From CAZIMM01 sp964540415 (GTDB taxonomy: Bacteria > Bacillota > Clostridia > Oscillospirales > Acutalibacteraceae), in the NCBI GenBank assembly GCA_964540415.1, contig CAZIMM010000108.1, forward strand, positions 1 through 6,132: a stretch of 6,132 nucleotides of DNA, written 5' to 3'. The position numbers and the translations under genes were made by a program. The first letter of the stretch is position 1. The number at the start of each line of letters is the position of its first letter. Positions 1-4,942 of the stretch are shown one piece after another. Under the pieces are notes generated by a model. The model saw only the letters and a list, made by a program, of their open reading frames with translations. It did no database searches and was not told the DNA's origin.

Positions 1-1
1 G

Positions 2-607
2 GGTTATCCGGTGCTTGTCAGACCGTCCTATGTTATCGGCGGACAGAACATGACAATCGCAAACAACGAGGCGGACGTAATCCAATATATGGACCTCATC
101 CTCGCCCAGAAAATCGAGAATCCCGTGCTCATAGACAAATACCTCATGGGAACGGAGCTTGAGGTTGACGTTATTTCGGACGGCAAGGACATTCTCATTC
201 CGGGCGTCATGGAGCATATCGAACGAGCAGGCGTTCACTCCGGAGACTCGATTGCTGTCTATCCTCCCTACAACGTCAACGACAATATGCTTGAAAAGAT
301 TATCGAGTGCTCCGAAAAGCTCACGCTTTCACTGGACACAAAGGGTCTTATCAACATCCAGTATCTGATTTATCAGAATGAGCTGTACGTTATCGAAGTC
401 AATCCCAGAGCATCGCGCACCATTCCCTACATCAGCAAGGTCACGGGCGTGCCCATGGTTGACCTGGCAACAAAGATTATGGTCGGTGCAAAGCTTAAGG
501 ATCTGGGATACGGCACAGGGCTTTACAAATGTCCGCCTTATTTCACAGTCAAGGTGCCGGTTTTCTCGTTTGAAAAGCTCAACGACGTAAACTCGGCCCT
601 GAAATGA
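2..607 (+). CDS. carB: Carbamoyl-phosphate synthase large subunit, 5'-truncated, ending at a frame break
   Basis: CarB makes carbamoyl phosphate from bicarbonate, ammonia (from CarA glutamine hydrolysis) and two ATP, in the cytoplasm, for pyrimidine and arginine synthesis. The frame is open from base 2, so the gene begins outside the window; the GTG at 11 is only an internal valine codon. The visible 201 residues match the second ATP-grasp unit (carbamate-phosphorylating half): VRPSYVIGGQNM near the start, PGVMEHIERAGVHSGDS in the middle, and the metal/ATP-binding EVNPRASRTIP with its Glu at fragment residue 132. In a normal CarB the sequence would go on as LGPEMKSTGEV into the allosteric domain. 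Here the frame stops at TGA 605-607 right after SAL, and GPEMKSTGEV continues in the -1 frame. Identity as CarB is certain from these motifs; whether the break is real or a sequence error is open. Confidence 0.93.
   Translation, partial: GYPVLVRPSYVIGGQNMTIANNEADVIQYMDLILAQKIENPVLIDKYLMGTELEVDVISDGKDILIPGVMEHIERAGVHSGDSIAVYPPYNVNDNMLEKIIECSEKLTLSLDTKGLINIQYLIYQNELYVIEVNPRASRTIPYISKVTGVPMVDLATKIMVGAKLKDLGYGTGLYKCPPYFTVKVPVFSFEKLNDVNSALK
595..601 (+). other. Frameshift site in carB: single copy of a 7-mer where the family sequence implies two
   Basis: Upstream codons give N-S-A-L in one frame (590-601) and downstream codons give G-P-E-M in the -1 frame (595-606). CarB proteins normally read ...LGPEMKSTGEV without a break. 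Writing both halves in one frame requires ggccctg twice in a row; the window has it once, and the two frames share that single copy. A loss of one 7-bp tandem repeat unit therefore explains the break exactly. It could be a true slippage mutation, strain variation, or a consensus error. Confidence 0.8.
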
Positions 608-1953
608 AGTCCACCGGCGAGGTCCTCGGAATCGGCAAAACCCTCAACGAGGCGCTGTTCAAAGGTCTTGTTTCCGCCGGCTTCAAGCTCGGAAAGCACG
701 AGCAGGACAGGAAGAGCGGCGTTTACATGACCGTCGGCGACACCGACAAATTCGAAATAGTCCAGCTTGCCAAAAAGTTTTCCGACCTCGGCTTCACGAT
801 TTACGCCACCTCCGGCACAGCAAGGGCAATATCCTCTCTCGGAATTGACGTTGTGTCAGTGCCCAAGTTCGCCGACGGTGACATGGTGCTTGAGCTGCTT
901 GAAAGCGGCAACATTGAATACATAGTCTACACGGGCGCATCAAAGCCGACCTCCATACGCGATTATATCCGATTCCACCGCCACGCTCTCAGGCTGGGCA
1001 TTCCGTGCCTGTCCTCTCTCGACACTGCAAGCGCACTTGCCGACATCGTGGCAAGCCGCTTCACGCAGTCCAACACGGAGCTAGTCGACATGGCTCATAT
1101 GCGCACCGAGCGCCAGCAGATTTCTTTCTGGAAAATGGAGGGCACCGGCAACGATTACATATTCATTGACAATTTTGACGGTGAGATAACCTGCCCCGAA
1201 TCCCTTGCAACCACCCTTGCCGACAGGCATTACGGCATCGGCGGAGACGGCATCATCCTCATTGAGAAATCCGACATAGCCGATGTGAAAATCCGCATTT
1301 ACAACCTTGACGGCTCGCAGGCGGAAATGGCAGGAAACGGCATACGCTGCGTTGCAAAATATGTTCACGACAAGGGCATTGTTCAAAAAGACAACCTCAC
1401 CGTGGAAACACTCAGCGGCGTAAAGAAGCTTAAGCTTTATTCCATCAGCGGCAGCGTAACCTCCGTTTGTGTTGACATGGGCAAGGCAATTCTCGAGCCG
1501 GCGAAAATTCCCGTAAATATTGACGGGAAGGACGCCATCAATGTTCCCGTAACAATCGGCGGCAAGGATTGGCTGATCAGCTGTATTTCAGTCGGCAACC
1601 CGCACTGTGTTGTTTTTGTGGACCATCTGGAGGCTCTTGACCTTGAAAAAATCGGACCTGCTTTTGAAAACGCCGACATTTTCCCCGAGCGCACAAACAC
1701 CGAGTTCATCCGCGTGGTGAACAAGAGCACCATCAAGATGCGCGCATGGGAGCGTTCAAACGGCGAGACCTGGTCCTGCGGCACGGGAGCTTGCGCCGCT
1801 GTTGTTGCGGCGTGCGAAAACGGCTTGTGCAACAAGGGAGACGACATTATCGTCAAGCTGCACGGCGGCGACCTTATTGTCAACTACACCGACGACACCG
1901 TGATGCTCACCGGCAACGCCAACCTTGTTTACAAGGGCACGGCGGAGTATTGA
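604..1953 (+). CDS. carB-dapF: CarB C-terminal MGS-like allosteric domain fused in frame to diaminopimelate epimerase
   Basis: One 449-residue reading frame carries two enzyme parts. Residues 1-162 are the missing end of CarB: MKSTGEVLGIGKT is the conserved linker, and about 40-150 form the MGS-like domain that binds allosteric effectors (TSGTA at 69-73, then the SLDTASALAD region). With no stop codon the frame runs through NTELVDMAHMRTERQQ into a full DapF (about 166-449). The ATG at 604 is a start only because the carB frame breaks there; in an intact gene it is an internal Met, and the product would be one CarB-DapF polypeptide. ATG 604 overlaps the upstream TGA as ATGA, which permits termination-reinitiation, but no Shine-Dalgarno sequence precedes it. 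The pairing of pyrimidine/arginine and lysine/cell-wall enzymes has no obvious metabolic link. Domain calls are secure; the translated form of the protein is inferred. Confidence 0.85.
   Translation: MKSTGEVLGIGKTLNEALFKGLVSAGFKLGKHEQDRKSGVYMTVGDTDKFEIVQLAKKFSDLGFTIYATSGTARAISSLGIDVVSVPKFADGDMVLELLESGNIEYIVYTGASKPTSIRDYIRFHRHALRLGIPCLSSLDTASALADIVASRFTQSNTELVDMAHMRTERQQISFWKMEGTGNDYIFIDNFDGEITCPESLATTLADRHYGIGGDGIILIEKSDIADVKIRIYNLDGSQAEMAGNGIRCVAKYVHDKGIVQKDNLTVETLSGVKKLKLYSISGSVTSVCVDMGKAILEPAKIPVNIDGKDAINVPVTIGGKDWLISCISVGNPHCVVFVDHLEALDLEKIGPAFENADIFPERTNTEFIRVVNKSTIKMRAWERSNGETWSCGTGACAAVVAACENGLCNKGDDIIVKLHGGDLIVNYTDDTVMLTGNANLVYKGTAEY
1077..1092 (+). promoter_or_regulatory. Possible internal ribosome binding site and ATG for separate DapF translation
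   Basis: GGAG at 1077-1080 lies nine bases before an in-frame ATG at 1090, at the CarB/DapF junction; a second in-frame ATG follows at 1099. This spacing would suit independent initiation of DapF inside the fused frame. The GGAG also encodes ordinary CarB tail residues, so it may be chance. Confidence 0.3.
1099..1953 (+). CDS. dapF: Diaminopimelate epimerase module of the fused frame, first catalytic Cys replaced by Ala
   Basis: DapF interconverts LL- and meso-2,6-diaminopimelate, the last step before lysine decarboxylation and peptidoglycan precursor synthesis; it is a cofactor-independent two-thiol racemase in the cytoplasm. Counting from ATG 1099 the module is 284 residues, the usual length. 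Visible motifs are FWKMEGTGNDY (Asn18), the signature NLDGSQAEMAGNGIR (69-83), SVGNPHCVVFVD, and WERSNGETWSCGTGACA with the second catalytic Cys at 227. The first catalytic Cys, expected before GNG, is Ala78 (codon gca, 1330-1332). The frame is open upstream into CarB, so separate translation is not required; ATG 1090 or 1099 are possible internal starts, neither at the usual family start just before the F-x-K-M motif. Family assignment is strong. Epimerase activity is uncertain because removing either thiol is known to abolish normal epimerisation. Confidence 0.85.
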   Translation: MRTERQQISFWKMEGTGNDYIFIDNFDGEITCPESLATTLADRHYGIGGDGIILIEKSDIADVKIRIYNLDGSQAEMAGNGIRCVAKYVHDKGIVQKDNLTVETLSGVKKLKLYSISGSVTSVCVDMGKAILEPAKIPVNIDGKDAINVPVTIGGKDWLISCISVGNPHCVVFVDHLEALDLEKIGPAFENADIFPERTNTEFIRVVNKSTIKMRAWERSNGETWSCGTGACAAVVAACENGLCNKGDDIIVKLHGGDLIVNYTDDTVMLTGNANLVYKGTAEY

Positions 1954-1977
1954 TATCCCGGCACTTTTCTATCCCGG
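1954..1977 (+). repeat. Short direct repeat tatcccgg, two copies
   Basis: The 8-mer tatcccgg occurs at 1954-1961 and 1970-1977, sixteen bases apart start to start, just after the dapF stop. Its first copy can also pair (CCCGG 1957-1961 with CCGGG 1974-1978), giving a weak hairpin that would exclude the base of the downstream terminator stem. No function can be assigned; two copies of an 8-mer may be coincidence. Confidence 0.4.
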
Positions 1978-2008
1978 GGCTGTCCGTTTTTTCGGCACAG
2001 CCCTTCTT
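1977..2008 (+). terminator. Rho-independent terminator-like hairpin after carB-dapF
   Basis: GGGCTGT at 1977-1983 pairs with ACAGCCC at 1997-2003. Past a bulged C (1996), CCG 1984-1986 pairs with CGG 1993-1995 around a loop of six Ts. The stem is followed by TTCTT, a short and interrupted T tract, so termination may be only partial. Its place between a biosynthetic unit and a catabolic operon fits a transcription-unit boundary. Confidence 0.6.
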
Positions 2009-2015
2009 GCATAAT
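1987..2015 (+). promoter_or_regulatory. Weak promoter candidate for the uxa operon
   Basis: CATAAT at 2010-2015 matches the sigma-A -10 hexamer at five of six positions and would give a transcript start near 2022, about 30 bases before uxaB. At 17-base spacing the -35 position holds only TTTTTT (1987-1992), a poor match inside the terminator loop. If real, it would probably need an activator. No convincing operator for a known hexuronate regulator was seen. Confidence 0.22.
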
Positions 2016-2035
2016 TTCCGACTTTTAAGAATTGA

Positions 2036-2055
2036 CATCTGGAGATGAGCCTTTG
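2036..2055 (+). promoter_or_regulatory. uxaB ribosome binding site and TTG start, within a small palindrome
   Basis: GGAG at 2041-2044 stands eight bases before TTG 2053-2055, good spacing that decides the start. The SD sits in an inverted repeat CATCT-GG-AGATG (2036-2047), which as RNA could fold as a 4-bp stem with the SD in a UGGA loop. An upstream in-frame TTG at 2032 would add seven residues but has no ribosome binding site; ATG 2045 is in another frame and stops after three codons. Confidence 0.7.
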
Positions 2056-3498
2056 AAAATCAACGAAAAATACGAAAAAACCTTTGGCTCCTTGCCTGTT
2101 CGGGCTTTGCAAATCGGCGAAGGAAACTTTCTGCGTGCCTTTGCAGACTATATCATTGAAACCGCTAACAAGTCGGGCGCTTTCAACGGCACTGTTCTGC
2201 TCTGTCAGCCGATTGAGCGCGGCCTCTCGGAGATGATAAACAGTCAGAACGGAATGTACACCGTCATTATGCGCGGAATTGAAGACGGAAAAACCGTTGA
2301 GCGCTTTGAGCGGATAACAAGCGTTAAGGGCTGTCTCAACCCGTTTGAGGATACAGACGCGCTGCTTGACGCCGCAAAGCTCGAGACGCTTGACATCGTC
2401 ATATCCAACACAACCGAGGCAGGCATCACCTATGTTGAAAACGAGAGCATGGATGCGTTCCCGAAGGTGTCCTACCCCGCCAAACTCACTTTTCTGCTTT
2501 TTGAGCGCTTCAAGGCATTCGGCGGAGCAGCGGACAAGGGGCTTCTCATTCTGCCCGTTGAGCTTATCGACCGCAACGGAGACAATCTGCGCCGCTGCGT
2601 GAAAAAATATTGTGAGGATTGGTCGCTGCCGAGTGAGTTTGTCAGCTGGCTCGATGAATCCTGCTGCTTTGCAAACACCCTTGTTGACCGCATTGTCACA
2701 GGTTACCCTTCTGACGAAGCGGCGGCGCTCTGCGAGCGTCTGGGTTATGACGATTCCCTGCTCGACACCTGCGAGCCGTTTTTGTTCTGGGTTATCGAAT
2801 GCGATTCGCGCTTCAAGTCAAAGTTCCCGGTTGAGAACATTGGGCTCAACATTCTGTTCACAGACGACATGACTCCCTACCGCACCCGCAAGGTTCGCAT
2901 TCTCAACGGAGCGCACANNNNNNNNNNCCTTTGCGGTCTCAACACCGTGCGTGAAATGATGGATTCTCCCGTTTTTGAAAAATACATTAACTCCGTTCTG
3001 TTCGATGAAATAATTCCCACTCTCACCCTTCCGCGCGATGAGCTTGACTTTTTCGCCTCCGCCGTGCTTGACAGGTTTGCAAACCCCTTCATCAAGCACA
3101 AGCTGCTGGACATTTCACTGAATTCCGTTTCAAAATTCAAGGCGCGCTGCCTCGATTCCCTGCTCGGATGCTGTGAAAAGAACGCTGAGCCGCCCGTTCT
3201 GCTCACCTTCGGGCTTGCCGCACTCATTAAGTTTTATGACGGCGAGTTCAAAGACGGCAGATATTACGGAACAAGGAATGCTCAGAGCTATGAAATACGC
3301 GACGGCGAGCAAGTGCTTAAAGCGATGCGCGCGGCGCTCGACAGTGCCGACCCGGTTAACGCCGTGCTTTCCAACACCGACTTTTGGGGATGCAACCTCA
3401 ACGAGGTGCCGAAGCTGTATGACGCTGTTTCAGCGCACTTTGAAAGAATAAATGCAGTCGGAATGAGCAAAGCTGTTGAGGAAGCAACCGATGAATGA
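2053..3498 (+). CDS. uxaB: Tagaturonate reductase (altronate oxidoreductase)
   Basis: UxaB reduces D-tagaturonate to D-altronate with NADH, the second step of cytoplasmic galacturonate breakdown. It belongs to the long-chain mannitol dehydrogenase family: an N-terminal nucleotide-binding domain opening with LQIGEGNFLRAF (residues 19-30), then ILPVELIDRNGDN and FANTLVDRIVTGYP, then the C-terminal domain starting at the catalytic K-x4-N-x2-H motif in RKVRILNGAH (Lys280, Asn285, His288). The frame has 481 residues including four unknowns; the E. coli protein has about 483. A 10-N gap follows the catalytic His and probably hides about eight residues, not four. The TTG start at 2053 is chosen for its GGAG and its fit to family length. 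The stop overlaps uxaA by eight bases, implying translational coupling. Other family members (mannonate or mannitol oxidoreductases) are less likely given the uxaA and uxaC neighbours. Confidence 0.93.
   Translation: MKINEKYEKTFGSLPVRALQIGEGNFLRAFADYIIETANKSGAFNGTVLLCQPIERGLSEMINSQNGMYTVIMRGIEDGKTVERFERITSVKGCLNPFEDTDALLDAAKLETLDIVISNTTEAGITYVENESMDAFPKVSYPAKLTFLLFERFKAFGGAADKGLLILPVELIDRNGDNLRRCVKKYCEDWSLPSEFVSWLDESCCFANTLVDRIVTGYPSDEAAALCERLGYDDSLLDTCEPFLFWVIECDSRFKSKFPVENIGLNILFTDDMTPYRTRKVRILNGAHXXXXLCGLNTVREMMDSPVFEKYINSVLFDEIIPTLTLPRDELDFFASAVLDRFANPFIKHKLLDISLNSVSKFKARCLDSLLGCCEKNAEPPVLLTFGLAALIKFYDGEFKDGRYYGTRNAQSYEIRDGEQVLKAMRAALDSADPVNAVLSNTDFWGCNLNEVPKLYDAVSAHFERINAVGMSKAVEEATDE
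2918..2927. other. Assembly gap (10 Ns) inside uxaB
   Basis: Ten Ns lie between codons for NGAH and LCGLNTV. UxaB relatives such as the E. coli protein have eight residues between this His and the position of the Leu; the window allows four. The true gap is thus likely about 22 bases, and 10 is a placeholder. The frame is the same on both sides, consistent with 22 as well as 10. The motif lost is the conserved stretch that normally begins H-T. Confidence 0.9.
3478..3483 (+). promoter_or_regulatory. uxaA ribosome binding site
   Basis: GAGGAA inside the end of uxaB lies seven bases before ATG 3491. This favours ATG 3491 over the in-frame TTG at 3476, which would place the SD inside its own coding sequence, and over ATG 3503. 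Confidence 0.75.
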
Positions 3499-4924
3499 TT
3501 TTATGCAAATTAACCCGAAAGACAATGTCGCGGTGGCGCTCAGCGATTCCGGAGATATTCCGTTCGGTCACAAAAAAGCTTTGCGTGCAATTGCACAAGG
3601 TGAGAGCATCATAAAGTACGGCTACCCTATCGGTATCGCCGTTCGTGACATTCAGCCCGGCGAACACGTTCACACGCACAATCTGAAAACCGCTCTGGGC
3701 AATACCGCGGAATACTCATATTCACCGTGCAATGTTCGGGACGCTGTCCGTGATCCGATAACCTTCATGGGCTATGACCGCGGCAACGGCAAAGCAGGAA
3801 TCAGAAACGAAATCTGGGTGCTGCCGACCGTAGGCTGTGTCAACAAAACCGCCGAAAGACTGTGTCAGCTTGCAAATGAGCGTTTCGGCTCACTGTGCGA
3901 CGGTTTTTTTGCTTTTACCCATCCGTACGGCTGTTCACAGCTCGGGGATGACCAGGCAAACACTCAGAAAATTCTTGCAGGCCTTGCACGTCACCCGAAC
4001 GCCGCCGGTGTTCTGCTTCTGAGCCTCGGATGCGAGAACAACAATCTTGATGCTTTTCTGCCCGTGCTCGGCGATTACGACAGGAGCAGAATACGCAGCC
4101 TTGTCACCCAAGACTGCGAAGACGAAATTGAAGAAGGTCTTGCCGTTCTTCGGGAACTCGGCGAGGCGGCAAAAAGGAATGTCCGCACAAGTCTTCCGGT
4201 CAGTATGCTCACTGTCGGCTTCAAATGCGGCGGGTCGGACGCTTTTTCCGGAATAACCGCGAATCCGCTTTGCGGCAGGCTCACCGATTTGCTCACTTCA
4301 ATGGGCGGGCGTGTGATTCTCACCGAGGTTCCGGAAATGTTCGGTGCGGAAACCATTCTCATGCGCCGTGCGGAAAATCGCGAGGTTTTTGAAAGCACGG
4401 TTGACATGATAAACGGCTTCAAGGATTATTTTGTCCGCCATGGGCAGGTTGTTTATGAAAATCCGTCCCCCGGCAACAAAAAGGGCGGGATTACAACGCT
4501 CGAGGAAAAGTCACTCGGCTGCATTCAAAAAGGCGGAAGCGCTGTTGTCCGCGACGTTCTGGGTTACGGTGCGCAATGCGTCAAGCCCGGTCTTTCCCTT
4601 CTGACAGGTCCGGGCAACGACATTGTGTCCTGCACAAACCTTACGGCAAGCGGCGCAAACATCATCCTTTTCACAACAGGCAGGGGTACACCTCTCGGCG
4701 CGCCCGTGCCGACAGTCAAGATTGCCACAAATTCCGCCCTTGCATCCCGCAAGCCCGGCTGGACGGACTATGACGCGGGCTGCATTCTCACTTCAAAGAG
4801 TTTTGAACAAGCAACAGATGAGCTGATGAGCCTGCTTGTTGAAACAGCAAGCGGCAGACTGACACGCAACGAAGAAAACGGTTACAAAGAAATAGCTGTA
4901 TTTAAAGACGGAGTTACTCTCTGA
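3491..4924 (+). CDS. uxaA: Altronate dehydratase
   Basis: UxaA removes water from D-altronate to give 2-keto-3-deoxy-D-gluconate, the third step of galacturonate catabolism; the family is iron-dependent and cytoplasmic. The 477-residue frame (E. coli about 495) has the two expected parts. An N-terminal SAF domain spans about 12-75, with IPFGHKKAL (His27) and QPGEHVHTHNLKT. The large dehydratase domain follows: GYDRGNGKAGIRN (94-106), HPYGCSQLGDDQ, LGCENNN, FKCGGSDAFSG (Cys246), LTEVPEMFGAE, LTGPGND, and GRGTPLGAPVPTVKIATN near the end. It finishes with the family's usual FKDGVTL, so it is complete. It starts inside the last codons of uxaB and ends 18 bases before uxaC. Galactarate dehydratase (GarD) is a related alternative, but the uxaB and uxaC neighbours decide for UxaA. 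Confidence 0.95.
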   Translation: MNDFMQINPKDNVAVALSDSGDIPFGHKKALRAIAQGESIIKYGYPIGIAVRDIQPGEHVHTHNLKTALGNTAEYSYSPCNVRDAVRDPITFMGYDRGNGKAGIRNEIWVLPTVGCVNKTAERLCQLANERFGSLCDGFFAFTHPYGCSQLGDDQANTQKILAGLARHPNAAGVLLLSLGCENNNLDAFLPVLGDYDRSRIRSLVTQDCEDEIEEGLAVLRELGEAAKRNVRTSLPVSMLTVGFKCGGSDAFSGITANPLCGRLTDLLTSMGGRVILTEVPEMFGAETILMRRAENREVFESTVDMINGFKDYFVRHGQVVYENPSPGNKKGGITTLEEKSLGCIQKGGSAVVRDVLGYGAQCVKPGLSLLTGPGNDIVSCTNLTASGANIILFTTGRGTPLGAPVPTVKIATNSALASRKPGWTDYDAGCILTSKSFEQATDELMSLLVETASGRLTRNEENGYKEIAVFKDGVTL

Positions 4925-4925
4925 C

Positions 4926-4933
4926 AGAAAGGA
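4926..4933 (+). promoter_or_regulatory. uxaC ribosome binding site
   Basis: AGAAAGGA in the 18-base gap after uxaA is nine bases before ATG 4943, the first ATG of the open frame. It supports this start and co-transcription with uxaA; there is no room for a separate promoter or terminator. Confidence 0.75.
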
Positions 4934-4942
4934 TTTGACGAC

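Noticed and set aside
596..607. Programmed -1 ribosomal frameshift between the carB halves
   Set aside because: The codons gcc ctg aaa tga form no X XXY YYZ slippery heptamer, and a shift here would omit the conserved Gly-Pro. Loss of a 7-bp repeat copy explains the site better.
1081..1386. Minus-strand open frames opposite dapF, uxaB and uxaA (for example 1081-1386, 1437-1883, 4075-4422)
   Set aside because: They lie wholly opposite well-identified genes, show no recognisable domain, and are expected from codon bias on the opposite strand.
2045..2056. ATG at 2045 as a leader peptide or alternative uxaB start
   Set aside because: It reads Met-Ser-Leu-stop, is out of frame with uxaB, and leaves no room for an SD since GGAG abuts it.
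2032..2060. TTGACA (2032-2037) as a -35 box with GAAAAT (2055-2060) as -10
   Set aside because: Transcription would start inside uxaB, after its start codon, and the -10 match is mediocre. The perfect hexamer is probably chance.
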